A stretch of 64,000 nucleotides of DNA from Acidobacterium sp. (lineage in GTDB: Bacteria > Acidobacteriota > Terriglobia > Terriglobales > Acidobacteriaceae): assembly GCA_003166955.1 (NCBI GenBank), contig PMUI01000019.1, forward strand, positions 62,001 to 126,000, read 5' to 3'. The notes below the pieces were generated by a model. The model was not told the DNA's origin, ran no database searches, and worked only from the letters and a program-made list of their open reading frames with translations. Shown in pieces: positions 50,322 to 60,694 of the stretch. Each line of letters begins with the position of its first letter. Within the stretch, counting starts at the first letter, position 1. Both the position numbers and the translations under genes were made by a program.

Positions 50322-51739
50322 TCCAACACCTCGATGGGTGTAAGTAGTCCAGGAGGGACAGACTCGGTGATCGTCAGATTCCCTCCAGACGATACGAATC
50401 GGACGGTGGCATCATCTCCATATTTTGCTGAAACCACCTCATAAATCCCGGATTTCTGCGGCATATCAATCGTCACTCGGTCTCCGGGGGCCGGGAAATA
50501 CAGATGCACAACCTTCGCCCGTTTGCCTACGCGGACCGTCGCCTTGCTGCCAGGTTTCATAACAACGTGGGTTTGCTTTACGACCTCCCCGTCTATTCGC
50601 ACCGCACCCTCTCTTAACTTGCGGTCTGCCTCAGCAGCCGATTCGGACAACCCCGCGAGCGTCACCAACTTTGCCACCCGACCTCTCATATCGGAACCGC
50701 TCCAGAAATGCGCCGCTTTGATCCGCACTTCTTCCAGCCCCCCCACATCGTCGCTCTTCTGCTGGAACTGCCGCGCCCACTGCTCATCGGCCTCTTGCGC
50801 CGCCTCAGCCCCCCAGAACCCGCCAACGATCGTCCGCGCCAGCTGCTTCTTCGCCTCCATCGGATGCAGCGCACCCGACGCCACATCCGCCTGCATCTTT
50901 TCGATTTCTGACTGCCGCAGGTCCGTCAGCAGCGTCCAGTAGCGCCACATCAGCTCGTCCGAAATCGACATCAGCTTCCCGTACATCTCCTGCGGCGGCT
51001 CGTTAATCCCGATCGCGTTCCCCAGCGACTTCGACATCTTCTGCACGCCGTCCAGCCCTTCGATGATCGGCGTCATCAGCACGATCTGCGACGGTTGCCC
51101 GTAGTCGCGCTGCAGATCGCGCCCGGCAATCAAATTAAATCTCTGATCCGTGCCACCCAGCTCCACGTCGGCCTTCAGCGCCACCGAATCGTACCCCTGC
51201 GCCAGCGGATACAAAAGCTCATGCAGCGAAATCGGCTGCTCGTTCTGGAAGCGCGCGTGGAACTCCGCCCGCTCCAGCATCTGCGACACCGTGAACTTCG
51301 CCGCCAGCCGGATAATGTCCTCAAAACTTAGCTTTCCCAGCCACTCCGAGTTGAACCGCACCTCGGTCTTCTCGCGGTCGAGAATCCTGAATACCTGCTC
51401 CGTGTAGGTCTTCGCGTTCTCGTCGATCTGCTCCCGCGTCAGCGGCTTCCGCGTCACGTTGCGCCCCGTCGGATCGCCAATCAGCGACGTATGATCGCCA
51501 ACCAGAAAAATCACCTGGTGCCCAAGGTCCTGGAAGTGTTTCAGCTTGCGCATCAGCACCGTGTGGCCCAGATGCAGATCGGGCGCGGTCGGATCGAACC
51601 CGGCTTTAACGCGCAGTGGCACACCGCTCTCGCGCGATTTTTCCAGCCGCTCGCGCAGGTCCGAGACGCGGATAATCTCCGCCGCCCCTTTTTGGAGCAG
51701 ATCCATCTGCTCATCGACAGGTAGAAATGAAGAGGACAT
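50318..51739 (-). CDS. tyrS: Tyrosine--tRNA ligase with C-terminal extension
   Basis: 473 residues. Class I aminoacyl-tRNA synthetase with HLGH (56-59), [25 protein letters not shown] and KMSKS (234-238), then an S4 RNA-binding domain (about 352-410: [33 protein letters not shown], given in part). Typical TyrS of this type ends just after S4. Here about 60 more residues follow ([22 protein letters not shown], in part), which look like a small beta-barrel. Their codons are AT-richer than the rest. Confidence 0.95.
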   Translation of the reverse strand: MSSSFLPVDEQMDLLQKGAAEIIRVSDLRERLEKSRESGVPLRVKAGFDPTAPDLHLGHTVLMRKLKHFQDLGHQVIFLVGDHTSLIGDPTGRNVTRKPLTREQIDENAKTYTEQVFRILDREKTEVRFNSEWLGKLSFEDIIRLAAKFTVSQMLERAEFHARFQNEQPISLHELLYPLAQGYDSVALKADVELGGTDQRFNLIAGRDLQRDYGQPSQIVLMTPIIEGLDGVQKMSKSLGNAIGINEPPQEMYGKLMSISDELMWRYWTLLTDLRQSEIEKMQADVASGALHPMEAKKQLARTIVGGFWGAEAAQEADEQWARQFQQKSDDVGGLEEVRIKAAHFWSGSDMRGRVAKLVTLAGLSESAAEADRKLREGAVRIDGEVVKQTHVVMKPGSKATVRVGKRAKVVHLYFPAPGDRVTIDMPQKSGIYEVVSAKYGDDATVRFVSSGGNLTITESVPPGLLTPIEVLE

Positions 51740-51823
51740 GGTCCGGTTTTGAGTGTCTCGTCCAGTATAGATTTCGCCGATGTTCCAGCCGTCGCCGCGC
51801 GACCCTCCGCAAAGTTCTGGCTG

Positions 51824-53449
51824 TCACGCCCCCAGCTCGACCCGCTGGTTCGGCGCGATGCGGAAAGCCCGCTTCAGCCGCCCTGTAACATCGACCGTTA
51901 CCTGTTGCTCGCTGTCGGCAATGCCGATGGCAGCATTCAGTTCGCCCGTCTTTGTCGTTAGCAGCCGCACCACACTGGAAACCCGCGCAGATCTGCGCCC
52001 GCCAATCCGCAGCTCCGCCCGCGCCCCGTCGTAGTCCAGTTCCAGCATCGCTGTACCCACTCGTCGCGAGAACCTCGCCGGCTTCTCCAGCGGATGCACA
52101 TTCCACTCCAACTGCTCGCCCTGCTCTCGCACCCCCGACAGCCTCCACAAAAAATCCAGCATCACCAGCGCCGCCGGTGAATACCCTCCTGGATCGTCCT
52201 GAGTAAACTCGCCCGTGAGTGGGTCCAGTTGCTGACGAAAAACCTCGCTGAGCGCTCCTTGCTGTCGGGACTGGCTGCTCGCCCGCACCAGCGCCTCCAC
52301 CCATCGCTGCATCATCCACGCCAGCTCCGCCGATTTGCCGTAGTGCTCCATCCAGCGCGGCGCCCGCAACGCCGTCAGCGCCTGCGCCGCGCCGCCCCAC
52401 GAATTCCGCGGAATCGGCCGCACAAATTGCAGATCATCGAGCGCAACCGACGGAAACGGATACGGCGCCCAGAACGCCTTCGGATCATGAACCTGCTTTC
52501 CCCAAATCGTCTCGAACAGCTCCGCGTCGACAACATGCTCGCCCAGCACGTTCAAAATCGTCGAGCTGCGAATCTTCACAAACCGATTCTGCGCGTCGAG
52601 ATCATAGAACGCCGCATCCTGCGGGTCGTACAGCTTCTCCACAATCAGCTTCCGAATCGCCTCCGCATCTTCGCTCCACCGATCAGCCTCGCTCGTCTTG
52701 CCGAGCGCCTTGGCCATCGCAGCCAGCGCCACCCGCCCGCCATACACCGTCGCCGAAAGGTCCGGACACAGCCGCGGCAGCCCCTCCGCCTGCGGGCACT
52801 TCCGCGCATCATGGTCCGGGCACGTGTTCGGAATGCCCTTCCACCGCGGGCTGTTGTCCTGCCCTGTATCCCAGCAGCAAAATCCCTCGCACAACCCCGT
52901 GCCGCGCGTATTGCGATAGCGCCGCAGCCACGCATCCCACCGCCCGCACGCCGCGTACGCCGTCTCCAGCAGTTCCTCGTCCCCGGTCGCGTGCGCCAGC
53001 TCCCAAGCCGTCGCCGCAATCGGCACCACCATCTGGATCTGCCCAAACCCAGGCCCGTTCTTCTTCACGCTGTAAGGCAGCTGCCCATCGTCCTTCTGCA
53101 GCGCGAAAAAGATCATGTGATTGTTAGGTGAAATATCGCCAGCGCCCTCCGGACCGACAGCGCGGTACACCTGCCCCTCCTGCGGCGCGCACTCCATCCA
53201 CACCCCGCCGTAAACGCTGCCCTCGATCAGCACCGGCCCAGGAAACGCCGGAAACTGCGTCACATTTCCCTGCAACGTCGACAAAGCCGCGCTGTAGACG
53301 CGCATCAGCTCCGCGTCATCGCTGGTGAACCCAGGACCCGCGCCCGCCCACGCCCCAGCGGCTTTCGCCGCAAAAGCCCCGGCATCCGTCAGCGCAAGCC
53401 CAGCGGCCGCGAGCGAACCCCGTGCGACAAACCGGCGACGATCCATCAT
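51824..53449 (-). CDS. Tat-exported glycoside hydrolase-like protein (six-hairpin, MGH1-like)
   Basis: 541 residues. The N-terminus MMDRRRFVARGSLAAAGLAL is a twin-arginine-type signal. The body is helical with Trp-rich repeats typical of (alpha/alpha)6 glycosidases: PGPVLIEGSVYGGVWMECAPQ, WELAHATGDEELLETAYAACGRWDAWLRRYRN, FYDLDAQNRFVKIRSSTIL and RNSWGGAAQALTALRAPRW. It fits the MGH1-like or amylo-glucosidase-like group; the substrate is unknown. Ten Cys residues lie in the CCWDTGQDNSP to PRLCPDL region. The ATG at 53449 has GGAGG about 12 bp upstream. Confidence 0.78.
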   Translation of the reverse strand: MMDRRRFVARGSLAAAGLALTDAGAFAAKAAGAWAGAGPGFTSDDAELMRVYSAALSTLQGNVTQFPAFPGPVLIEGSVYGGVWMECAPQEGQVYRAVGPEGAGDISPNNHMIFFALQKDDGQLPYSVKKNGPGFGQIQMVVPIAATAWELAHATGDEELLETAYAACGRWDAWLRRYRNTRGTGLCEGFCCWDTGQDNSPRWKGIPNTCPDHDARKCPQAEGLPRLCPDLSATVYGGRVALAAMAKALGKTSEADRWSEDAEAIRKLIVEKLYDPQDAAFYDLDAQNRFVKIRSSTILNVLGEHVVDAELFETIWGKQVHDPKAFWAPYPFPSVALDDLQFVRPIPRNSWGGAAQALTALRAPRWMEHYGKSAELAWMMQRWVEALVRASSQSRQQGALSEVFRQQLDPLTGEFTQDDPGGYSPAALVMLDFLWRLSGVREQGEQLEWNVHPLEKPARFSRRVGTAMLELDYDGARAELRIGGRRSARVSSVVRLLTTKTGELNAAIGIADSEQQVTVDVTGRLKRAFRIAPNQRVELGA

Positions 53450-53581
53450 GTTTTGGGGCCGCCTCCTCCGGCCCAAACCAGAACAAACCCGGGCACGAAG
53501 AACCAGGCTACCACCGCGAGCCTCGGCACTGCAGAGCGTTCATCATGAACCGCACACTCCGCTGGTATCATGCATCCGCCC

Positions 53582-55165
53582 ATGGTTGAACTGCTTGCCC
53601 TCTATCTTGCCGGACTGGCCTTCTTCTTCTCCGGCATGAGCGGAGTCTCGGACAATTTGCGCCAGATGAGCGGCCAGCGCTTTCGCCAGGCGCTGGGCCG
53701 TCTCACCCACCAGCCGGTGATGGCAGGCCTGGTCGGCGCGCTGATGGGCGCCACCACGCAAAGCGCATCGGTCGTCGCCTTCATCCTCTCCGGCATGGTC
53801 TCCACCGGCCTGCTTCCCATTTCGCGCGCGCTCATCGTGCTCGCCTGCGCCAACATCGGCACCGCGTTGCTGGTCTTCATCGCTGCGTCAGACCTGCACG
53901 TTTCCATCCTGCTCCTCATTGGCATCACCGGCCTCATCCTTGCCTTCCGCCTCTTCAAGCGCTGGAAGCCCGCGGTCGCCAGCGGCATGTCGGTCGGCCT
54001 GCTCTTCCTCGGCCTCGAAATGATGAAGCAGGCCTTCCAGCCGCTCGCTTCCTCCGCGCAGTTCGCCCATGTTGCGAAGTTCTTCGCGCACTGGCCCTAC
54101 GCCGCCTTTCTTATGGGAGTCGCGCTGCGCGCCTTCATCCATTCCTCGTCCGCCGTCGCAGCCATCGTCGTCACCATCAACCGCGGCGGTCAGCTCGGCG
54201 ACTTCCCCGCCATGATGGTCATCGCCGGCCTCGGCATCGGATCGGCGCTCGCCACCTGGATGCTCTCCGGCAATCTGCGCGGCGTTCCCCGCCAGATCGC
54301 CATGTATCAGGCCATGACCAACTGCGCTGCCGGACTGATCATCGGCGCGCTGCTCATCGCCGAGCGTCTCCTCCATGTGCCGTTGCTCTTGTCCGCCGTG
54401 ACTGCGCTGGGCACGACCGTTTCACAGCGCATGGCCTACACGTACCTCGCGCTCAACGTCACCGTAGCCGCCTTCGCGTTTGCAGGACTGCGCTGGGCTC
54501 CGACAGGGCTGGCCAAACTTTGGCCTCCCACCCCCGAGCAGGATCTCTCGAGCCCTATCTACATTCAGCACAACTCGCTCAACTCACCGGAGACCGCGCT
54601 CGACCTCGTCGCACTCGAGCAGATGCGCACCATCCGCGTGCTCGGCCGTTACATCGATGCCGCGCGCCGTGGCGACCCGTCCCAACTCAAGCCTCTGCAC
54701 GCAGCCGCGGCGCAGCTCGGCCGCCACATTGCCGAATTCCTCGAAGCACTGCTGAAGCTGCCCATCGCCACCGACCTCGCCGCGCGTGCGATCTCCTTCC
54801 AGCGCAAGGAGAGCACCCTGCGCGCTCTCGAGGACAACGTCTATCTCTTCTCCGAGACTCTGATCGGACTCGCCAGCGAAGACCTGGCCGGCCTCCTTAT
54901 CGAATCGCTCGACACCATCCTGTTCTCGGCGCTCTCCGCGCTCGAAACCCCCGGCGACCTCGAAATCGAAATCCTCGTCAACATGACCGACGACCGCAGC
55001 GGCATGATGGAAGAACTGCGCAGCCGCCACGGACTGCAACAGGCCGGCAGTATGAACCACACCTCCGCGCTGCACTATGCGACAACGCTCTTCGAGCGCA
55101 ATGTATGGCTGCTCCGCCAGCTCGCGCTGTGGATGCGCGAGAACGCAAAGTTCACCCTTGTTTGA
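53582..55165 (+). CDS. Na+/phosphate cotransporter family protein
   Basis: 527 residues from the ATG at 53582; an ATG at 53570 would add four residues but lies inside a TATCAT box that suits the later start. Two Na/Pi repeats are visible, each with the Q/S-rich motif (MGATTQSASVVAFILSG and RAFIHSSSAVAAIVVTI), plus a PhoU-like helical C-terminal domain from about residue 345. About nine membrane spans. Probably imports phosphate with sodium or exports it; no phosphate-regulation genes are nearby. Confidence 0.92.
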   Translation: MVELLALYLAGLAFFFSGMSGVSDNLRQMSGQRFRQALGRLTHQPVMAGLVGALMGATTQSASVVAFILSGMVSTGLLPISRALIVLACANIGTALLVFIAASDLHVSILLLIGITGLILAFRLFKRWKPAVASGMSVGLLFLGLEMMKQAFQPLASSAQFAHVAKFFAHWPYAAFLMGVALRAFIHSSSAVAAIVVTINRGGQLGDFPAMMVIAGLGIGSALATWMLSGNLRGVPRQIAMYQAMTNCAAGLIIGALLIAERLLHVPLLLSAVTALGTTVSQRMAYTYLALNVTVAAFAFAGLRWAPTGLAKLWPPTPEQDLSSPIYIQHNSLNSPETALDLVALEQMRTIRVLGRYIDAARRGDPSQLKPLHAAAAQLGRHIAEFLEALLKLPIATDLAARAISFQRKESTLRALEDNVYLFSETLIGLASEDLAGLLIESLDTILFSALSALETPGDLEIEILVNMTDDRSGMMEELRSRHGLQQAGSMNHTSALHYATTLFERNVWLLRQLALWMRENAKFTLV

Positions 55166-55265
55166 CGCGCGCGTCTAACGCGCGCACATGCCGCTAGATG
55201 GGATAGTCTCGAAGAGGCCCGCCGCGCTGTGCAGCCCTCGGCGCCCCGGCAATGCCCGCGCATTT

Positions 55266-56474
55266 ATGATTCGGCTCTTCCTCGATCTCGGCCTCCTGGG
55301 GCTCGGCCTCCTGGGCCTGCTCACATCGACAATCTCCGCGCTCCTCGCCCTCGTGGGATTGTGGCTCTTTCGTCGTGATCGCCCGAGCCTCGTCGCAGCC
55401 TTCACTCCGCCCGTCACCCTGCTCAAGCCTCTCGATGGGACCGAACCGAATCTCGAAGCCCATCTCGCGTCCTTCTTCGATCAGGATTACCCGCAGTTCG
55501 AAATCCTCTTCTGCGCCCGCTCCGCCAACGATCCTGGCCTCGAAGCCGCCCGCCGCGTGGCCACCCGGCACCCGCAGATTCCAACGCGGTTCTTCTCCAC
55601 CGGCGAGCGGACTTACATCAACGCGAAGGTCTCGTCGCTCGAACTCATGCACGCAGCGGCGCGTCACGACATCTTCATCATCAGCGACAGCGATGTTCGT
55701 GTCGCGCGCAACTATGTTCGCGAAGTGGTCGCGCCCTTTGCCGAAGAAAAAGTCGGCGCGGTCACCTGCCTCTATCGTGGCGCCGCCGATCGCGGCTTCT
55801 GGTCCAGGCTCGAAGCGGCCGGAATGTCCGTCGAAATGACCTCCGGCGTGCTCACCGCGAATCTTCTCGAAGGCATGAAGTTCGCCCTCGGCCCCACCAT
55901 GGCCGTGCGCCGCGCTTGCGTCGAAGCGATGGGTGGCTTCGGCGTGCTCGGCCCTTACTGCTCCGACGATTTCCTCCTCGGCGCAAAGGTCGCCGACCAG
56001 GGCCGCACAGTAGTCCTCTCCCATCACGTCATCGACCACATCATCCTAAACCTCAGCTTCGCCGCATCCCTGCGCCACCAAACGCGCTGGATGAAGTCCA
56101 CGCGCTTCTCGCGCCCGCTGGGCCATCTGGGCACCGCGCTCACCTTCAGCGTCCCCTTCGGCATCCTCGCTGCGCTCGCTGCCTTAGCGTTGCATCTTCC
56201 CGTCCTCGCCCTCGCGCTGCTCGCCTACAGCATCGTGAATCGCATGATCCTCGCAGCGCTGGTCGGGTCCCTCGCCGTGCACGAGCACCATCTTCTCCGC
56301 ACCATCATCCTCTATCCCATCCGCGACATCCTCGGCTTCTGCTGCTGGGCCGCCAGCTATTGGGGCAGCACCATCCTCTGGCGCGGCCGGCGCTATCGTC
56401 TCTCCCGCGGCGGACTCATGCATCCCATCGGTGCGCAACCCGCCGACGATCGAGAACACGCCCTCACCACGTAG
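55266..56474 (+). CDS. Ceramide glucosyltransferase-like GT2/GT21 enzyme (HpnI-like)
   Basis: 402 residues from ATG 55266 (MIRLFLDLGLL), chosen because the frame from 55188 adds a basic non-hydrophobic stretch. One N-terminal anchor, then PPVTLLKPLDGTEPNLEAHLASFFDQDYP, IISDSDVRVARNYV (DxD metal site), GPYCSDDFLLGAKVADQG and the HQTRWMKSTR product-site motif, then C-terminal membrane spans. The layout fits ceramide glucosyltransferases and the hopanoid enzyme HpnI. No other hopanoid genes are present, so the acceptor lipid is undecided. Confidence 0.82.
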   Translation: MIRLFLDLGLLGLGLLGLLTSTISALLALVGLWLFRRDRPSLVAAFTPPVTLLKPLDGTEPNLEAHLASFFDQDYPQFEILFCARSANDPGLEAARRVATRHPQIPTRFFSTGERTYINAKVSSLELMHAAARHDIFIISDSDVRVARNYVREVVAPFAEEKVGAVTCLYRGAADRGFWSRLEAAGMSVEMTSGVLTANLLEGMKFALGPTMAVRRACVEAMGGFGVLGPYCSDDFLLGAKVADQGRTVVLSHHVIDHIILNLSFAASLRHQTRWMKSTRFSRPLGHLGTALTFSVPFGILAALAALALHLPVLALALLAYSIVNRMILAALVGSLAVHEHHLLRTIILYPIRDILGFCCWAASYWGSTILWRGRRYRLSRGGLMHPIGAQPADDREHALTT

Positions 56475-56545
56475 CCCGAAGTCGTCGCTCCGGCACAAGT
56501 CCCGCCTGACTATACTGGTGTGCAACCTCGGCGCACCGGAGCTTC

Positions 56546-58504
56546 ATGTCTCTTACTCATCTTGACTGGCTGGTTATTGCTGCGTACCTGCTCTTCAATC
56601 TCCTCATCGGCCTGTACTACCGCAGCAAAGCAAGCGGCTCCACCGAAGATTTCTTCGTCTCCGGCCGCAACGTTTCCTGGTGGCTCGCCGGCACCTCCAT
56701 GGTCGCCACCACCTTTGCCGCCGACACACCGCTCTTCGTCTGCGGCCTCGTCGCCACCCAGGGCATCTCCGGCAACTGGATCTGGTGGAGCCTCTGCCTC
56801 TCCGGCATGACCACCGTCTTCTTCTTCGCCCGTTACTGGCGCCGCGCAGAAATCCTCACCGACGTCGAGCTGGTCGAGATTCGTTACGCAGGCCGCCCCG
56901 CCGCGTTCCTCCGCGGATTCAAAGCCATCTATCTCGGCCTGCTGATGAACTGCTTCATCCTCGGCTGGGTCACGCGCGCCATGGTCGACATCATCGCCGT
57001 CACCCTCGGCCCCGTCATAGCGCAGGGCCGCGTCCTCACGCTCGCCATCGGCGGCCACGCCCTGCTGCATTACACCCTCGGCGACCCGCGCCACACCGCG
57101 CTCCTCATCTGCATCTTCGTTCTCGTTCCCTTCACCGGCCTCTACACGTTTCTCGGCGGACTCTGGGGCGTGCTCGTCACCGACCTCTTTCAGTTCGCTC
57201 TCAAGATGACGATGATCGTCGTCCTCGCCTGGGTCGCGGTCGCACGCCTCGGAGGCATGTCGGCGCTGCGTCTGCGCCTTTCAGTTGTCGATACGGCCAC
57301 GCGCGCCGCCGGCCATCCCACCTCGAACATCCTCTCTTTCCTGCCCGACTTCCACGCCGGCCTCACAACGCCGAATCTCTGGACTCTGCCCCTTCTCACC
57401 TTCATGATGTACATCGGCGTGCAGTGGTGGGCCGCCTGGTATCCAGGCGCGGAGCCTGGCGGCGGCGGCTACGTGGCGCAGCGAATGTTTAGCGCGAAAA
57501 ACGAAAAGCATTCCCTGGGCGCCACGCTGTGGTTCAACATCGCGCACTACGCCCTGCGCCCGTGGCCCTGGATCATGACCGGTCTCGTCGCGCTCGCGAT
57601 GTATTCCACCAATGGCGGACTGCATCCCAGCGCGGCCTACGCGGCCAATCCGCAGCAGGGATACGTCATGGTGCTGCGCGATTTTCTTCCGCCAGCCCTG
57701 CGCGGCCTCATGATCGCCGCGTTTCTCGCCGCGTACATGTCGACCGTCGGCACACAGCTCAACTGGGGCACGTCGTACCTCGTCAACGACCTCTATCGCC
57801 GCTTCATCGTACGCCGCGCCGGCGAACACCACTACGTGCTGATCAGCAAAATCATCACCGTCGTCCTGGTGCTGTGCAGCGGATACGTCGCCAGCCGCCT
57901 CACTTCCATTGGCGCCGGCTGGGAGCTCGTGCTGAATCTTGGCGCCGGCACGGGAGCCGTCTATATCCTGCGCTGGTTCTGGTGGCGCATCAACGCCTGG
58001 AGCGAAATTTCCGCCATGGTCGTCGCTGCAGTCGTCACCGCGGGACTTTCGCGGGTCCACTTTGCCGGCAGCGACGCCGTGGTTTTCGCCAAGAGCACGC
58101 TCATCACCGCCGGCGTCGCGACAATTGCCTGGATCGTTGTTACATTTGTGACCCGGCCCGAGCCTGACGCGACCCTCCTCGCCTTTTACCGCCGCGTGCA
58201 TCCCATGGTTCATGGCTGGAAACGCATCGCGCTCGAGGCCCCCGAGTTGCCGCCTGTCCGCGATTTCCGCGCCAACGCGCTCGACACGGTGGCCGGCTGC
58301 ATCCTCGTCTATGGCTGCCTCTTCGGCATCGGCAAACTGATCTTCGGCGCCTGGCTCATGGCCTCCGCGCTTCTTGCCGCCGCGGCCATTGCCGGCTACT
58401 TCATCTGGTGGGACCTCTCACGCCGAGGCTGGGAAACTTTGTCGGGTTCGTCTCCGTCCCATAACACTGAAAAAAGTGTCCGATCGCAAGCCGTGCAGAG
58501 TTAA
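56546..58504 (+). CDS. Sodium:solute symporter (SSS family)
   Basis: 652 residues and about 13 or more membrane spans. It opens LDWLVIAAYLLFNLLIGLYYRSKASGSTEDFFVSGRNVSWWLAGTSMVATTFAADTPL, the SSS signature for sodium-coupled uptake, and GLMIAAFLAAYMSTVGTQLNWGTSYLVNDLYRRF contains the second sodium-site helix. The solute is unknown. It has GGAG before the ATG and a TATACT box at 56511-56516. It follows the glycosyltransferase by 71 bp. Confidence 0.93.
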   Translation: MSLTHLDWLVIAAYLLFNLLIGLYYRSKASGSTEDFFVSGRNVSWWLAGTSMVATTFAADTPLFVCGLVATQGISGNWIWWSLCLSGMTTVFFFARYWRRAEILTDVELVEIRYAGRPAAFLRGFKAIYLGLLMNCFILGWVTRAMVDIIAVTLGPVIAQGRVLTLAIGGHALLHYTLGDPRHTALLICIFVLVPFTGLYTFLGGLWGVLVTDLFQFALKMTMIVVLAWVAVARLGGMSALRLRLSVVDTATRAAGHPTSNILSFLPDFHAGLTTPNLWTLPLLTFMMYIGVQWWAAWYPGAEPGGGGYVAQRMFSAKNEKHSLGATLWFNIAHYALRPWPWIMTGLVALAMYSTNGGLHPSAAYAANPQQGYVMVLRDFLPPALRGLMIAAFLAAYMSTVGTQLNWGTSYLVNDLYRRFIVRRAGEHHYVLISKIITVVLVLCSGYVASRLTSIGAGWELVLNLGAGTGAVYILRWFWWRINAWSEISAMVVAAVVTAGLSRVHFAGSDAVVFAKSTLITAGVATIAWIVVTFVTRPEPDATLLAFYRRVHPMVHGWKRIALEAPELPPVRDFRANALDTVAGCILVYGCLFGIGKLIFGAWLMASALLAAAAIAGYFIWWDLSRRGWETLSGSSPSHNTEKSVRSQAVQS

Positions 58505-58532
58505 GCTGAGAGCTTTGTGAGGGTCCCCGTTT

Positions 58533-58823
58533 ATGCCGCGAGGCATTCCATTTACCGGCGAATATCTGTCCCGATATCTGGCCGCCCAGAAGCGATGGAG
58601 CGAGGCCAGAGACTGGCGAGCCAAAGAAACCGAGGCGGGACGGCCCTCCACCCACAGCGATTTTTTCCGCGCTCACGGCCTGTGCCCAGCCTGTGCCGCT
58701 GCCGGCATCCGGCTCAACGAGAACGGCGTGGGCTTCAGGACCATCGGCTGGAACGGCAATCTCCCGCTCTATGAAGAATGCGAGGCCTGCGGCGGAACCG
58801 GAAAAATCGTCACGCCCAGTTGA
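58533..58823 (+). CDS. Small zinc-ribbon-like protein
   Basis: 96 residues. CPAC (about residues 51-54) and CEACGGTG (about 83-90) form two CxxC knuckles, the second being of DnaJ type (CxxCxGxG), so a structural zinc site is likely. The N-terminal part (FTGEYLSRYLAAQKRWSEARDWRAKE) is helical and charged. It sits 28 bp after the symporter gene. Function unknown. Confidence 0.65.
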   Translation: MPRGIPFTGEYLSRYLAAQKRWSEARDWRAKETEAGRPSTHSDFFRAHGLCPACAAAGIRLNENGVGFRTIGWNGNLPLYEECEACGGTGKIVTPS

Positions 58824-58933
58824 AAACGGAGGCCGGCAGGTGCCCGCATTGCAACGGGAAAACCCAACTTCCGGTTGCCCTCAGCGCATCCAGACCCGAA
58901 CATAAGAGAAGCATGATTGTGATCCCCCGCCTT

Positions 58934-58966
58934 CCCGGCGCATCTCACCTGCCGGGCCGCGTTTTT
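58934..58966 (+). terminator. Candidate rho-independent terminator
   Basis: CCCGGC, 11-base loop, GCCGGG, then five Ts after CCGCG. It lies 111 bp after the zinc-ribbon gene. The stem is short and the T-run is offset, so confidence is modest. Confidence 0.4.
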
Positions 58967-59010
58967 CTTGCGCCCACCGCGTCTCGTCCAAAGGACCGGA
59001 TACCCCAGGA

Positions 59011-60576
59011 ATGAAAACCGCCGTCATCATCGGAGCCGGACCCGCCGGCCTCACCGCTGCGCTCGAACTGCTGCGCCGATCCGGCGTCCGTCCCATCGTG
59101 CTCGAAGCCACCGAGCGCATCGGCGGCATCTCCTGCACCATTCGCCACAACGGCAACCGCATGGACATCGGCGGCCATCGCTTCTTTTCCAAAGCAGACC
59201 GCGTGATGGAATGGTGGACCGACCTGCTGCCCATCGCCTCAACCGAAAACGGCTCCGGCCTCCACACCATCCGCTACCAAAATAGAGAACGTCTTGTCTC
59301 CGCAGGCAACGACGCCGCCACCGACCCCGATCTGGTGATGCTGGTCCGCCCGCGCAAGAGCCGCATTTATTTCCTCCGCAGCTTTTTCGATTACCCACTC
59401 GCCCTCAATGCCCAGACTTTGCGCCAGCTCGGCCTCTGGCGCATGAGCAAAATCGGCGCAGGCTATCTGCGCGCCAGGCTCTTTCCGCGCCGCAACGAAA
59501 AAACGCTGGAAGATTTCCTCATCAACCGCTTCGGCGCCGAACTTTACCTCACCTTTTTCAAGTCCTACACGGAAAAAGTCTGGGGCGTGCCCTGCGATCA
59601 AATCAGCGCGGAATGGGGCGCGCAGCGCATCAAGGGACTTTCCCTCCGAACCGCCGTCGCCCACTTCCTGAAAAAAGCCTTCACCCGCAAAAAGTTCTCC
59701 GACATCGCGCAGAAGTCCACAGAAACTTCGCTCATCGAAAAATTCCTGTACCCAAAATATGGGCCCGGCCAGCTCTGGGAATATGTAGCCGACCTTGTTA
59801 CAAAAAACGGCGGCGAGGTCCGCATGGGCTGGCGCGCCAGCAAGCTCCACGTCGAAGGCAACCGCGTCGTCTCCGTCGAAGCCCTCGATCCCCAGGGAAC
59901 TCCGCACACCATCCCCGCCGATTACGTCTTCTCCACGATGGCGGTGCGCGATCTCATCCACAGCCTCGACATCGAAGTCCCCCCAGAAATCCGTGCCATC
60001 GCCGACGGTCTCATCTATCGCGACTTCATCACCGTGGGCCTGCTCGTCGACCGCCTTACCGTCACCGAGCCCGACGGCGGCCCGCTCAAAGACACCTGGA
60101 TCTACATCCAGGAACCCGACGTTCTGGTCGGCCGCCTGCAGATCTTCAACAACTGGAGCCCATACATGGTCGCCGATCCATCCAAAGTCTGGATCGGCCT
60201 CGAATATTTCTGTTACGAAACCGACCAGCTCTGGAACATGCCTGACGCAGACATCGCCCGCTTCGCCATCGCCGAAATCGAGAAGATCGGCATCCTCCGC
60301 GGCGACCAGGTCCGCGACACCCACGTCGTCCGCGTCCCCAAGACCTACCCAGCCTACTTCGGCACCTACGACCGCTTCGACGAAATCGTGCAGTTCATGG
60401 ATCGCTTCGAGAACCTGTTCCTGGTCGGCCGCAACGGCATGCACAAATACAACAACCAGGATCACTCCATGCTCACCGCCATGACCGCCGTCGATCAGAT
60501 CGTCGCCGGTAAAATCGACAAGGCCGCCCTCTGGCAGATCAACACCGAGCAGGAATACCACGAAGAAAAAAAGTGA
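59011..60576 (+). CDS. NAD(P)/FAD-dependent oxidoreductase, protoporphyrinogen-oxidase/UDP-galactopyranose-mutase-like
   Basis: 521 residues. The FAD dinucleotide motif is [22 protein letters not shown] followed by [32 protein letters not shown], the amine-oxidase/UGM-like second motif. [27 protein letters not shown] and the C-terminal [32 protein letters not shown] are shared by a large uncharacterised group often found with glycosyltransferases. It may process a sugar nucleotide or lipid-linked sugar, but this is inference. Confidence 0.85.
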   Translation: MKTAVIIGAGPAGLTAALELLRRSGVRPIVLEATERIGGISCTIRHNGNRMDIGGHRFFSKADRVMEWWTDLLPIASTENGSGLHTIRYQNRERLVSAGNDAATDPDLVMLVRPRKSRIYFLRSFFDYPLALNAQTLRQLGLWRMSKIGAGYLRARLFPRRNEKTLEDFLINRFGAELYLTFFKSYTEKVWGVPCDQISAEWGAQRIKGLSLRTAVAHFLKKAFTRKKFSDIAQKSTETSLIEKFLYPKYGPGQLWEYVADLVTKNGGEVRMGWRASKLHVEGNRVVSVEALDPQGTPHTIPADYVFSTMAVRDLIHSLDIEVPPEIRAIADGLIYRDFITVGLLVDRLTVTEPDGGPLKDTWIYIQEPDVLVGRLQIFNNWSPYMVADPSKVWIGLEYFCYETDQLWNMPDADIARFAIAEIEKIGILRGDQVRDTHVVRVPKTYPAYFGTYDRFDEIVQFMDRFENLFLVGRNGMHKYNNQDHSMLTAMTAVDQIVAGKIDKAALWQINTEQEYHEEKK

Positions 60577-60580
60577 CGCC

Positions 60581-60659
60581 GTCCGCCGTCATCCGAGACG
60601 AGCGCAGCTCGCCCTCGATGCAAGATTACGTCGGAGTTCTCTCGTTACGGATGGCGGAC
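60581..60659. repeat. Imperfect 79-bp inverted-repeat element
   Basis: The left arm starts GTCCGCC-GTC-ATCCG and the right arm, read in reverse complement, starts GTCCGCC-ATCCG; both then continue to ACGAG. The arms of about 19-22 bp flank a 40-bp centre. It lies between the FAD oxidoreductase and four-helix-bundle genes and looks like a small palindromic repeat element. Confidence 0.55.
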
Positions 60660-60694
60660 GGGTGATTCAACTGCGATCGTGTACAACCCAGCTT

